DNA of 64,000 nucleotides from Georgenia satyanarayanai (GTDB taxonomy: Bacteria; Actinomycetota; Actinomycetes; Actinomycetales; Actinomycetaceae), in assembly GCF_023715365.1 (NCBI RefSeq), contig NZ_JAMBNZ010000005.1, positions 186,001 to 250,000 on the forward strand, written 5' to 3'. A model generated the notes under the pieces. It had not been told where the DNA came from and did no database searches. It saw only the letters and a list, made by a program, of their open reading frames with translations. Below, in pieces: positions 26,571 to 35,129 of this stretch (position 1 is its first letter; each line of letters opens with the position of its first letter). The translations under genes and the position numbers were made by a program.

Positions 26571-27656
26571 TCATGGAGTGAGCGCGTTCTCGACCCGCGG
26601 AGGCGCGGCCAGCGCCTCGACGACACGCATGGCGGCGTCCCCGCGGCCGTAGGGCGCGGCGTCCGTGGCGGGCGGGACCGGGCGCGACGCGTGCGCGGCC
26701 ACGTTCGCGAGCGCACCATCCAGCACGTTCCAGCCGAGCTCGACTGTCTCGACCCACTCAGTCTCGTGCCGCAGGGTGGTACAGGGCACGCGGAGGAGGA
26801 ATGCCTCCTTCTGCAGGCCTCCGGAGTCAGTGACGACGCCGGCCGACCGGGCGACGAGGTCCACCAGACGCGGGTACGGCTGGGGCTCGAGGACCGTGAC
26901 GGCGCCGGAGTCGAGGGGGATGCCCGCGGCTACCGAACGGTCCCGCAGGCGCGGGTGGGCCAGGAGCAGGACCGGCCGGTCGATGCCCGCCAGGGCGCGG
27001 ATGATGGCGGAGAGGCGCGCGGGGTCGTCGGTGTTCTCGGCGCGGTGGATGGTCGCGACGAGGTAGTCGCCCTCCGTGACGCCGGTGGGCAACGGCGTGG
27101 GGCCGCCGGCAAGGCGTGCGTCACGCACGCGGAAGAGCACGTCCGCCATCACGTCGCCGACGAGGACGGTGCGCTCGCCGAGTCCTTCGTCACGGAGGTG
27201 TCTGACCGCGACCTCGGTCGGTGCGAGGAGGAGGTCCGCGGCATGGTCGGTCATGACGCGGTTGTGCTCCTCGGGCATGAGGCGGTTGAACGACCGCAGG
27301 CCCGCCTCGAGGTGCGCCACCGGCTGGTGGATCTTCACCGCCGCGAGCGCAGCTGCCACGGTCGAGTTCGTGTCGCCGTAGACGAGCACCCAGTCGGGAC
27401 GGTGCTCGAGCATGGCCCGCTCGAGGCCGGGGAGCATCGCTCCGGTCTGCTCGGCATGGCTTCCGGAGCCGACGTGAAGGTTGACGTCGGGGCGCTGGAT
27501 CCCTAGGTCCGCGAAGAAGACGTCGGAGAGGGCGGCGTCGTAGTGCTGCCCCGTGTGGACGATGACGTGGTCGTGTCCGGCCGATTCGAGCGCGTGCGCC
27601 ACGGGTGAGAGCTTGACGAACTGCGGGCGCGCGCCGACGACGCTGAGAACCTTCAT
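26571..27656 (-). CDS. wecB: UDP-N-acetylglucosamine 2-epimerase (non-hydrolysing)
   Basis: A 361-residue enzyme of standard family length starting MKVLSVVGARPQFVKLSPV at ATG 27656. Conserved blocks: HTGQHYDAALSD, YGDTNSTVAAALAA, AHLEAGLRSFNRLMPEEHNR, ATIHRAEN and the UDP-site TDSGGLQKEAF near residue 285. It interconverts UDP-GlcNAc and UDP-ManNAc in the cytoplasm. With the WecC-type dehydrogenase it would supply UDP-ManNAcA for an acidic cell-wall polymer such as a teichuronic acid. The start has no ribosome binding site and follows TAGGGT by 8 bases, so it may be leaderless or nearly so. Confidence 0.95.
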   Translation of the reverse strand: MKVLSVVGARPQFVKLSPVAHALESAGHDHVIVHTGQHYDAALSDVFFADLGIQRPDVNLHVGSGSHAEQTGAMLPGLERAMLEHRPDWVLVYGDTNSTVAAALAAVKIHQPVAHLEAGLRSFNRLMPEEHNRVMTDHAADLLLAPTEVAVRHLRDEGLGERTVLVGDVMADVLFRVRDARLAGGPTPLPTGVTEGDYLVATIHRAENTDDPARLSAIIRALAGIDRPVLLLAHPRLRDRSVAAGIPLDSGAVTVLEPQPYPRLVDLVARSAGVVTDSGGLQKEAFLLRVPCTTLRHETEWVETVELGWNVLDGALANVAAHASRPVPPATDAAPYGRGDAAMRVVEALAAPPRVENALTP

Positions 27657-27664
27657 GAGAGACG

Positions 27665-27670
27665 ACCCTA
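27665..27670 (-). promoter_or_regulatory. -10 box TAGGGT upstream of wecB
   Basis: On the minus strand TAGGGT lies 8 bases before ATG 27656. This predicts a transcript start 1-2 bases before or at the start codon. No Shine-Dalgarno sequence is visible. Confidence 0.35.
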
Positions 27671-27814
27671 TCTGCGTTCGGTGGGCGACCGCGGCACAGC
27701 CCGAGGCCACCGCTCGCGGCCTCGCTGCCCGCGCTCACGCCAGCCGCCGCCTGGACCACCGCCGCAATGGTGGGAACATAGCCGGATGACCCCGGCGAGC
27801 AAGGAGAGCGACGC

Positions 27815-29593
27815 GTGAAGCGCCTGTGGGCGGCCCTCAAGGAGCTTCTGCCGCTTCTCCCGCCGAGCTCGCGCCGCTTCCTCGTCACGTTCGCCGTGGC
27901 GACGAGCTCCCTCGCGCTGCTCGACATCGCCGCCCTCGGCCTGCTCGCCCTGACGATGACACCGCTCGTCCAAGGCCGCCCGCTGAGCCTGCCGGTCATC
28001 GGAGAGGTCCCCACCGAGTACACCGTGTGGATCCTCGTCGTCGTCTGCGCGCTCATCGTCCTCAAGAGCGTGCTCTCGATCACGCTCCAGTGGTTCGCCA
28101 CCCGGCGCTTCGCCGCCTACGAGCTCCTCATCGGGGACCGGCTGTTCGCCGCCTACATCCAGGCACCGTGGACCGAGCGGCTCCGGCGGAACTCCGCGGA
28201 GCTCGTCCGCCTGGCGGACGTCGGCATCGGCAACACGACGTCCGGGCTCCTGCTGCCGGCAGCATCCCTGCCCGCTGAGGCCGTCACCTTCGTCGCCGTG
28301 CTGGCCGTGCTCGTCGTTGCAGAGCCGGTCACCGCCGCCATCACGCTCGTCTACCTCGGGATCATCGCGGCGGTCCTGTACTTCGTCATCTCGCGCCGTG
28401 CCGTCGTCGCCGGCCGGGTCAACCGCGACTATTCCTTCCGCGTCGCCACCCTCATGACCGAGATGGTCGCGACGCTCAAGGAGATCACCCTGAGGAACAA
28501 GGCCGGCGAGGTCGCCCAGGTCGTCCACCGCAACCGCATCCACACGACTCGCGCCCGGGCCAACATCCAGTTCCTCAACGCCGTGCCCAAGTTCGTCATC
28601 GAGGCCGCGCTCATCGGCGGCTTCGTGCTCGTCGGGGCGGCCGCGTACCTCCAGGGCGGCTCGGCAAGCGCCCTCGGCGCCGTCGCCCTCTTCGCCGTCG
28701 CGGGCTTCCGAATGGTCCCCTCGGTCACCCGCTTCCAGGGCATCATCACGCTGACGTCCTCAACGATCCCGCATGCCAACGCCGTCATCCGCGACATCAA
28801 GCTCGCCGAGCGGTACACGGACGGCCCCGAGCAGGTCGGCACGGGGAAGCTTCGCCACCTGCCCGAGCTGCTCCGCCTGCGCGACGTCGAGTTCGCCTAC
28901 CCCGGGGCCGACGCCCCGGCGGTGACCGGCATCGACCTCGACGTCCGGATGGGCAGCTCGCTCGCGCTCGTCGGAGCCTCGGGCGCAGGGAAGTCCACCC
29001 TCGTCGACATCTTCCTCGGGCTGCTCGTCCCGTCGTCGGGCACGATCACCATCGACGGCCAGCCGCTCGTCGACGTGCTCGCCGACTGGCGCACCAAGGT
29101 CGGCTACGTCCCCCAGGACGTCTCGCTCTTCGACGCGACGATCGCCCAGAACGTCGCACTGTCCTGGGACAGCGAGATAGACGAGGACCGGGTGCGCGAC
29201 GCGCTCGCGCGGGCCCAGCTCCTCGATGTCGTCGAGGAGCGCGCAGGTGGCCTGCACGCCCGCATCGGGGAGCGCGGCATGGCGCTGTCCGGTGGCCAGC
29301 GCCAGCGGCTCGGGATCGCCCGCGCCCTGTACTCCGACCCGATCGTCCTCGTCATGGACGAGGCGACGAGCGCGCTTGACACCGCGACCGAGGAGGCCGT
29401 CGCGCGGGCGATCCGCGACCTCCACGGCGACGTCACGGTCATCAGCGTCGCCCACCGCCTCTCGACCATCCGCCACAGCGACCAGGTGTGCTTCATGCGC
29501 GACGCGCGGATCGTCGCCCGCGGCACCTTCGACGAGGTCGTCGCCGCGGAGCCGGACTTCGCCTACCAGGCGAGCCTGGCGGGTCTCGCGTGA
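27815..29593 (+). CDS. ABC exporter, permease-ATPase fusion (PglK/MsbA-like flippase candidate)
   Basis: A 592-residue half-transporter, GTG start at 27815 with AAGGAGAG upstream. Six membrane helices lie within residues 20-310. The ATPase domain spans ~345-592: Walker A GASGAGKSTLVD, signature LSGGQRQRLGIARAL, Walker B IVLVMDEATSALD and switch SVAHRLSTI. The position in a glycan locus, the short PSSRRFLVTF N-terminus and the loop LRRNSAEL-VRLADVG resemble PglK-type flippases of lipid-linked oligosaccharides. It overlaps the next glycosyltransferase by GTGA (29590-29593), so the two are co-translated. Peptide or lipid export cannot be excluded. Confidence 0.88.
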   Translation: MKRLWAALKELLPLLPPSSRRFLVTFAVATSSLALLDIAALGLLALTMTPLVQGRPLSLPVIGEVPTEYTVWILVVVCALIVLKSVLSITLQWFATRRFAAYELLIGDRLFAAYIQAPWTERLRRNSAELVRLADVGIGNTTSGLLLPAASLPAEAVTFVAVLAVLVVAEPVTAAITLVYLGIIAAVLYFVISRRAVVAGRVNRDYSFRVATLMTEMVATLKEITLRNKAGEVAQVVHRNRIHTTRARANIQFLNAVPKFVIEAALIGGFVLVGAAAYLQGGSASALGAVALFAVAGFRMVPSVTRFQGIITLTSSTIPHANAVIRDIKLAERYTDGPEQVGTGKLRHLPELLRLRDVEFAYPGADAPAVTGIDLDVRMGSSLALVGASGAGKSTLVDIFLGLLVPSSGTITIDGQPLVDVLADWRTKVGYVPQDVSLFDATIAQNVALSWDSEIDEDRVRDALARAQLLDVVEERAGGLHARIGERGMALSGGQRQRLGIARALYSDPIVLVMDEATSALDTATEEAVARAIRDLHGDVTVISVAHRLSTIRHSDQVCFMRDARIVARGTFDEVVAAEPDFAYQASLAGLA

Positions 29594-30657
29594 GCGAGCC
29601 GGACGTCGACGTCGTCGTCGCGCTGCACGACCTGTCCCGGCCCGTCGGGCGATGCGTCGCCTCCGCGCTCGCTGGTGCCGGATCCCACGTCCGCGTCACC
29701 GTCGCCTGCCACGAGCTCGACCCGGTCGACGTCACTCCCCTCCTTCCCGTCGACCCCCGCATCCGGCTCCTACCCGTCCGCGACGGTCTTGGCAGCCCGT
29801 CGGGCCCCTACAACGCCGGGATTGACGCTGCCACAGCGCGGTTCGTCACGATCATCGGCTCGGACGACTTCTTCGAGCCGGGTGCGCTGTCCGCCTGGAC
29901 CCGCGCCGCGGACCGTCTCGGCTCCGACGTCATGCTCGCGCGGGTGCGGATGCAGGATGGGGCGGAGATCCACACCCCGCGTGTGCGGCCGCTGCGCTCC
30001 CGGCGCCTCGACCTCGTCCGCGACCGGCTTGCCTACCGCACCGCGCCGCTCGGGCTCATGCGCAAGGCCACCCTCGACACCCTCGGGCTGCGCCTGGTCG
30101 AGGGCATGCGCTCGGGTGGGGACGTCGCCTTCACCGCCCGCCTCTGGTCGTCCGACGCCCGGATCGACCTCGCGCGCTCCGCACCCCGGTACGTCGTCGG
30201 CACCGACGCGGTCACCCGGGTGACGACGTCAGTCCGCCCCCTCACCGACGAACTACGGGCCTTCGCCGACCTCGTCGCACGTCCGTGGCTCCCCGCCCTC
30301 GACGACGCCGCGCGGCGTGCGCTCGCCGTCAAGACGATCCGCATCCATCTCCTCGGCGCGGTCCGTCGCCGTCGGGAGGAGGCGGCGTGGCACCCGAGCG
30401 AGCCGGCGTGGCTCCGCGAGCTCCTCACCGAGTGGGTGGGGCTCGCACCGTGCGTGCTCCGGCCCTTCAGCCGCGCCGACAGGGCACTGCTCGCCGCCAC
30501 GCTCGACCGCCACGTGTCGGTCGGGTCCCTGGTCGCGGCCGTCGCCGCCCGCGCCCGCGCGGGGCGCTGGGACGCTGTCCTCACCCCGTCTCCGGTCGAC
30601 AACCTCGACCGGGAGTCGAGCCTGCGCTACCTCGCCGCCGACCGTTTCTGGCGGTGA
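29590..30657 (+). CDS. GT2 glycosyltransferase, paralogue A
   Basis: A 355-residue protein starting at the GTG that overlaps the ABC exporter stop. Residues 1-120 form the GT-A core: DVDVVVALHDLSRPVGR, SGPYNAGIDAA and IIGSDDFFEPGALSAW with the DD metal motif. The C-terminal half is all-alpha with conserved LRLVEGMRSGGDVAFTARLW and KTIRIHLLGAV, shared with the 33970-35040 protein. The two are paralogues throughout, so the C-terminal half is a family-specific acceptor domain rather than noise. It is convergent with the GT4 gene ending at 30661. Confidence 0.85.
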   Translation: MSEPDVDVVVALHDLSRPVGRCVASALAGAGSHVRVTVACHELDPVDVTPLLPVDPRIRLLPVRDGLGSPSGPYNAGIDAATARFVTIIGSDDFFEPGALSAWTRAADRLGSDVMLARVRMQDGAEIHTPRVRPLRSRRLDLVRDRLAYRTAPLGLMRKATLDTLGLRLVEGMRSGGDVAFTARLWSSDARIDLARSAPRYVVGTDAVTRVTTSVRPLTDELRAFADLVARPWLPALDDAARRALAVKTIRIHLLGAVRRRREEAAWHPSEPAWLRELLTEWVGLAPCVLRPFSRADRALLAATLDRHVSVGSLVAAVAARARAGRWDAVLTPSPVDNLDRESSLRYLAADRFWR

Positions 30658-30660
30658 CGA

Positions 30661-31653
30661 CTACCCGGCCGTTCCTGCCGCCCGCCGGTAGAGCTCCTGG
30701 AGGCGACCGACGTACGGGTCGGCCGTGTAGTGCTCCGCCACCCACGCGGGGGCACCGAGCCGGCTGCTGAGCCCGGCCGGGTCGCGCAGGGCCTCCAGGA
30801 CATGCTCCACCGACTCCTCGACGGTGCCGGCCAGCACGGGCGGGCGACCGCCGTCGGGGTGCGTCATCACGTCACTCGGAACGACGAGCGGGACGCCGAG
30901 CGCCATCGCCTCGTGCTCGCTCACCCCGAGGACGGTGTTCGCCTGGCCGACGACAACGTCCGCCCCTGCCAGCGTCTCCAGGTAGCGGGCGTGCGTGGCG
31001 CGCGGGAGCAGGTCCACACCGACCGCAGCGGCCGCGCCGGCCGCCTCACCCCAGTTCAGGCCCTGGAGACAGACGTCGGCGGGGAGCAGCTGCCGCAGCC
31101 GGGCTGCCAGCTCGAGCATGACGGGGGCTCCCTTGACCGCCGACCAGCGCGAGGCGAAGACCACCCGGCGAGCGCCCGGTGTCCACAGCGGCAGCGCAGT
31201 GAGGTCGACGAAGGCGGGCATGTACTCGGCATCCGGCCGGGCCGCTCGCGCGCGCTCGGCAGTATCGAGGTTCGTGTAGTAGACCTGCTCGGCGCCGTCG
31301 ATCGCGCGGGCGATCTCGTCGCGGTACCGCGGGTCGGACGCCTGCTCGCGGATGTCGGTGCCGTGGAGGTGCAGCAGGTAGGGGCGGCGGGGCATGAGCC
31401 GCTCGCGGATGAGACGCACGCTCGTCCCGTAGTGGACGTGCACGACGTCCGCGCGGCGGAGCGCACGCGCGCGGCGCGCGACGAAGGGGAGGTAGCGCAG
31501 CCGGTCGAGGCCGCCGCCCGGCGTGCGGGCGGGGCGCACCTTCGCCGGGGGGACGTAGCCCCACTGCAGGCCGGCTCGTCGCGCGGCACGGACGAGGTTG
31601 AGCGCGACAAAGGCACAGTCGTTGAAGTGGAGGACTGCCGGCTCGGCGGGCAT
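30661..31653 (-). CDS. GT4 glycosyltransferase
   Basis: A 330-residue GT-B protein starting MPAEPAVLHFNDCAFV at ATG 31653, 7 bases after a TAGGCT -10. N-domain motifs: ADVVHVHYGTSVRL and LLHLHGTDIREQ. C-domain: RRVVFASRWSAVKGAPVMLELA, then the donor-site region NTVLGVSEHEAMALGVPLVVP with the conserved Glu pair, and AEHYTADPYVGRLQELYRR at the end. Typical of retaining GT4 enzymes of surface-glycan loci. It is divergent from the 31704 gene across a 50-base gap that holds both promoters. Confidence 0.87.
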   Translation of the reverse strand: MPAEPAVLHFNDCAFVALNLVRAARRAGLQWGYVPPAKVRPARTPGGGLDRLRYLPFVARRARALRRADVVHVHYGTSVRLIRERLMPRRPYLLHLHGTDIREQASDPRYRDEIARAIDGAEQVYYTNLDTAERARAARPDAEYMPAFVDLTALPLWTPGARRVVFASRWSAVKGAPVMLELAARLRQLLPADVCLQGLNWGEAAGAAAAVGVDLLPRATHARYLETLAGADVVVGQANTVLGVSEHEAMALGVPLVVPSDVMTHPDGGRPPVLAGTVEESVEHVLEALRDPAGLSSRLGAPAWVAEHYTADPYVGRLQELYRRAAGTAG

Positions 31654-31660
31654 GCCGGCC

Positions 31661-31666
31661 AGCCTA
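31661..31666 (-). promoter_or_regulatory. -10 box TAGGCT, leaderless-type spacing
   Basis: On the minus strand TAGGCT lies 7 bases before ATG 31653. With the opposite CAGGAT at 31692-31697 it forms a compact back-to-back pair of leaderless-type promoters. Confidence 0.4.
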
Positions 31667-31691
31667 TGCGACCGGTCGCGCGGATCGGTGG

Positions 31692-31697
31692 CAGGAT
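31692..31697 (+). promoter_or_regulatory. -10-like box CAGGAT, leaderless-type spacing
   Basis: CAGGAT then 6 bases (TCCCCC) precede ATG 31704. No ribosome binding site is present. Confidence 0.35.
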
Positions 31698-31703
31698 TCC
31701 CCC

Positions 31704-32828
31704 ATGCCGTCCCGCCCGTCCGTGCTCGTTCTGTCCTTCTCCCCGATCCATGCCGACGCCCGGGTGCTGCGGCAGGTCCGGCTGCTGTCCGAGACGTACG
31801 ACGTGACGACCTGCGGGTACGGGCCGGCGCCCGACGGCGTCGTCGACCACGTCGAGATCCCCGCCGAGCACGTCTACTGGCGCAAGGACCAGCGGCTGCT
31901 CCTCAAGCGGCGCTACGCCGCCGTCCACCGGTCCAACGCCGTGGTTCGGTACCTGTGGAACCGTCTGCCACGCGGCCACTTCGACGTCGTCCTCGCCGAC
32001 GACATCGACACGGTACCGCTCGCCCTGTCCCTCCAGGCCCGCGCCGGAGTGCACGTCGACCTCCACGAGTACGCTCCCCGCCAGAACGAGGAGATGTGGC
32101 GCTGGCGGCTGCTCGTCGCGCCCTACTTCCGCTGGCTGTGCCGGACCTTCCTCCCGCACGCGAGCTCGGTGACGACGGTCGGTGCCGGCCTTGCCGCCGA
32201 GTACGAGCGCGAGTTCGGGATCCGCGCCTCCGTCGTCGTCAACGCGCCACACTTCGCCGACCTCACGCCGGGGGAGGTGGGCGAGTCCATCCGACTGGTC
32301 CACGCCGGCAACGCCCGCCGCGGCCGCCGGCTGGAGCTCATGTTCGACGCCGTCGCCGCCTCCCGCCGTCCGCTCACCCTCGACCTCTACCTCATGCCCA
32401 ACGACCCGGTGTACCTCGCCGAGCTCCGCGAGCGGGCGGAGTCGATGCCCGAGGTGACGGTCCATGACCCCGTCCCGCCCACCGAGCTGGCGCGCACCCT
32501 GTCCGCCTACGACATCGGCGTCTACGTGCTGCCGCCGGTGAGCTTCAACAACCTGTGGGCGCTGCCGAACAAGTTCTTCGACTTCATTCAGGGCCGCCTC
32601 GGGCTCGTCGTCGGGCCCTCCCCCGAGATGGCCGGCATCGTCCGCCAGCACGGGCTCGGTGCCGTGACCGAGGACTTCACCGCCGCCGCTCTCACCGCCG
32701 TGCTCGACGAGCTCGACCCCGCCGAGGTGCGGCGCTGGAAGCAGGCCTCGCACGAGGTCGCCGAGGAGTACTCGGCCGAGCAGCAGACCCGCGGCTGGGC
32801 CGACGCCGTCGCCGCCATCGTCGGCTGA
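31704..32828 (+). CDS. GT4 glycosyltransferase
   Basis: A 374-residue GT-B protein. N-domain: SVLVLSFSPIHADARVLRQV, the usual GT4 start with a substrate-loop arginine, and FDVVLADDIDTVPLA then VDLHEYAPRQ. C-domain: SIRLVHAGNARRGRRLELMFDAV, DIGVYVLPPVSFNNLWALPNKFFDFIQ and EYSAEQQTRGW. The NKFFDFIQ block with its preceding N-x-x-x-x-P segment replaces the more common E-x7-E and is seen in a subset of bacterial GT4 proteins. It heads a plus-strand run of four glycosyltransferases to 36308. Confidence 0.87.
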   Translation: MPSRPSVLVLSFSPIHADARVLRQVRLLSETYDVTTCGYGPAPDGVVDHVEIPAEHVYWRKDQRLLLKRRYAAVHRSNAVVRYLWNRLPRGHFDVVLADDIDTVPLALSLQARAGVHVDLHEYAPRQNEEMWRWRLLVAPYFRWLCRTFLPHASSVTTVGAGLAAEYEREFGIRASVVVNAPHFADLTPGEVGESIRLVHAGNARRGRRLELMFDAVAASRRPLTLDLYLMPNDPVYLAELRERAESMPEVTVHDPVPPTELARTLSAYDIGVYVLPPVSFNNLWALPNKFFDFIQGRLGLVVGPSPEMAGIVRQHGLGAVTEDFTAAALTAVLDELDPAEVRRWKQASHEVAEEYSAEQQTRGWADAVAAIVG

Positions 32829-32857
32829 CGTCCCGGCAGTCGCCGGAGCCCTGCTGG

Positions 32858-32863
32858 TAGCGT
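32858..32863 (+). promoter_or_regulatory. -10 box TAGCGT, leaderless-type spacing
   Basis: TAGCGT is followed by exactly 6 bases (GACGAC) and the GTG at 32870. No ribosome binding site is visible. Confidence 0.4.
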
Positions 32864-32869
32864 GACGAC

Positions 32870-33973
32870 GTGCGAGTGGTGGCGGTGTCGACGTGGTTCC
32901 CGACCTCGGCGGCCCCGAGCAGCGGCGCCTTCGTCGTCAAGGACGCCCTCGCGGTCGCCTCGCTCGGTCATGACGTCCGGGTGGTCCACCTCGTCCCGCC
33001 CCACCAGGACGACGGCACCCGCACCGTCGTCCACGAGGGGCTCCGGGTGCGCCGGGTGCCGATGAGCACGACCAGCCCGCGGGACATCGTTCGGGCCGCC
33101 CGGGCGCTGGTCCCCCTCCTCGCCGACGCCGACCTCGTCCACTCGATGGCAATCTCCTCCCTGCTGCCGCTCGCGCTGCGCCGCCCGTCCGCCCCGTGGG
33201 TCCACACGGAGCACTGGTCCGGGCTCACCTCCCCGCAGAACCTGCCTGCCTCCTGGCGCCTCGCCCTGCCCGCCGTCTCGCGGGTGTTCACCCGCCCGGA
33301 CGTCGTCACGGCGGTCTGCGACTTCCTCGCCGAGCCGATCCGCGCGGTCCGTGGGCCGCGGCCCACGCGCGTCGTGCCGTGCATCGTCGAGACGCCCCTG
33401 CCCGTCCCGCCTCGGCCGTTGCGCGACGGGGTGCTGCGCCTCGTCGGCGTCGGGGGCCTCATCGCTCGCAAGGACCCGGTGCTCGCGGTCGAGACGGTCG
33501 CCGAGCTCGGGCGCCGCGGCACAACGGCCGAGCTCGCGCTCGTCGGCGAGGGTGAGCTAAGGGACGCCGTCGTGCAGCGCGCGAGCGAGCTCGGCGTCGC
33601 CGACCGGCTCCGGCTCACCGGTTCCCTCCCCCGCCCAGCCGTCCTCGCCGAGCTCGCCGCGGCCGACCTCTTCCTCGGCCCCACGCGCGGCGACAACTTC
33701 TTCGTGTCCGCGGCGGAGGCGCTCGTCTCCGGCCGCCCCGTCGTCGTCGGCGCGACCGGCGGCCAGGGCGAGTACATCGACCCTCGGGTGGGCGCACTCG
33801 TCACCGAGCAGACCGCGACCGCATACGCCGACGCCGTCCTCGACGTCGACGCGCGGACGAGTGCCCTGTCGGCCGAGGAGATCTCGGCGACCATCGGCGA
33901 CCGCTTCTCGGTGCCCGCCGTTGCCGCCGGCTACGAACACGCGTACTGCGCCGCCCGGGAGCTGCGCCGGTGA
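32870..33973 (+). CDS. GT4 glycosyltransferase
   Basis: A 367-residue GT-B protein from GTG 32870. N-domain: MRVVAVSTWFPTSAAPSSGAFV with the SSGxF loop typical of GT4, then ADLVHSMAISSLL and WVHTEHWSG. C-domain: LRLVGVGGLIARKDPVLAVE (donor-site Arg-Lys), RLRLTGSLPRPAVL and FVSAAEALVSGRPVVVGATGG with the E-x7-E region compressed. It overlaps the next GT2 gene by GTGA (33970-33973), so these two enzymes are probably made together and act in sequence. Confidence 0.88.
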   Translation: MRVVAVSTWFPTSAAPSSGAFVVKDALAVASLGHDVRVVHLVPPHQDDGTRTVVHEGLRVRRVPMSTTSPRDIVRAARALVPLLADADLVHSMAISSLLPLALRRPSAPWVHTEHWSGLTSPQNLPASWRLALPAVSRVFTRPDVVTAVCDFLAEPIRAVRGPRPTRVVPCIVETPLPVPPRPLRDGVLRLVGVGGLIARKDPVLAVETVAELGRRGTTAELALVGEGELRDAVVQRASELGVADRLRLTGSLPRPAVLAELAAADLFLGPTRGDNFFVSAAEALVSGRPVVVGATGGQGEYIDPRVGALVTEQTATAYADAVLDVDARTSALSAEEISATIGDRFSVPAVAAGYEHAYCAARELRR

Positions 33974-35040
33974 GCCGACCTGTCGACGTCGTCATCGCCG
34001 TCCACAGCCCGAACCGTCCCGTCGGGCGTGCGGTCGCGTCCGTGCTCGACGGCAACAGGTCAGCAGCGCGGCTCACCGTGGTGTGCCACAACCTGCCCAC
34101 CGACGACATCGCGGCCGTCATCGACCCTCGTTACCACGACGACGTCCGCTTCCTCGAGCACCGCGACTCGCACCGCAGCGCATCCGGCCCGTTCAATGCC
34201 GGGATGAGAGCGGCCGACGGCGACTTCGTCTCCATCATGGGCTCCGACGACGTCCTCCAGCCCGGCGCCGTGCGGTCGTGGCTCGACGTCGCCGAGCGCA
34301 CCGGGGCCGAGACCGTCATGTGCCGGCTCCGGATCGGCAGCCCTCCCCGCCGGGTGCGCACGCCGCCGGTCCGACCGTGGCTGCGCGGCCGTGCCGACCC
34401 CGTGCGCGACCGGCTGAGCTACCGCAGCGCCCCGCTCGGGATCGTGTCCCAGCAGGCGCGCGACCGCCTCGGGCTCGAGCTCGTCGAGGGCATGGTGGTG
34501 GGGGGCGACGTCGCCTACGTCACCCGCCTGTGGTTCGAGACGCGGGTGGCGGTGGACCGGCGCGGGCCGGCCTACGTGATCGGCGAGGACGCGAGGGACC
34601 GGGTGACGTACACGCCGCGGCCGATCCCCCTCGAGCTCGCTTTCGTGCGTGACCTCCTCGCCCAGCCGTGGTTCCGCGGCTACGACGGCGCGGCACGGCG
34701 ATCCGTCTGCATCAAGCTCACCCGGATCCACCTCTTCGGCGCCGTCTACAACCGTCGCAACCCGGCGATGTGGAACGCGGAGGACCGCCGTGCCCTTGCA
34801 GTCGTCGCGCGCGAGCTACTCACTGCCGCGATGGGCTTCGAGCGCGTGCTCTCTCTCGCCGACGTCGCCCTGCTCAACGCGATCCTGGATCCAGAGTCGG
34901 ACACCGGTCATCTGATCCGGCTGTCCGAGCAGCGGCGGAGGCACGGTCACCCAAGGACGCTCCTCACGCGCAGCCCCGCGGACCTGTTGCGCACCGAGTC
35001 GCCCGCCAGGCTCATGGCCGCGTCGGCGTTGCTGGGCTGA
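33970..35040 (+). CDS. GT2 glycosyltransferase, paralogue B
   Basis: A 356-residue protein, GTG start overlapping the upstream stop. Same architecture as the protein at 29590-30657: DVVIAVHSPNRPVGR, SGPFNAGMRAADGDF, IMGSDDVLQPGAVRSW, a shared LELVEGMVVGGDVAYVTRLW block and IKLTRIHLFGAV. The duplicated pair suggests two similar but distinct transfer steps, each coupled by a GTGA overlap to a different partner (an ABC exporter and a GT4). Confidence 0.85.
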   Translation: MSRPVDVVIAVHSPNRPVGRAVASVLDGNRSAARLTVVCHNLPTDDIAAVIDPRYHDDVRFLEHRDSHRSASGPFNAGMRAADGDFVSIMGSDDVLQPGAVRSWLDVAERTGAETVMCRLRIGSPPRRVRTPPVRPWLRGRADPVRDRLSYRSAPLGIVSQQARDRLGLELVEGMVVGGDVAYVTRLWFETRVAVDRRGPAYVIGEDARDRVTYTPRPIPLELAFVRDLLAQPWFRGYDGAARRSVCIKLTRIHLFGAVYNRRNPAMWNAEDRRALAVVARELLTAAMGFERVLSLADVALLNAILDPESDTGHLIRLSEQRRRHGHPRTLLTRSPADLLRTESPARLMAASALLG

Positions 35041-35129
35041 CGGCGGCGTGCCTCGTCGCGCACGCCACGGGCTGGGTGCCGCGCGGGGGACCATAGGCTG
35101 AGTGCCACAGAACCAGGTAAGGGGAGCGC

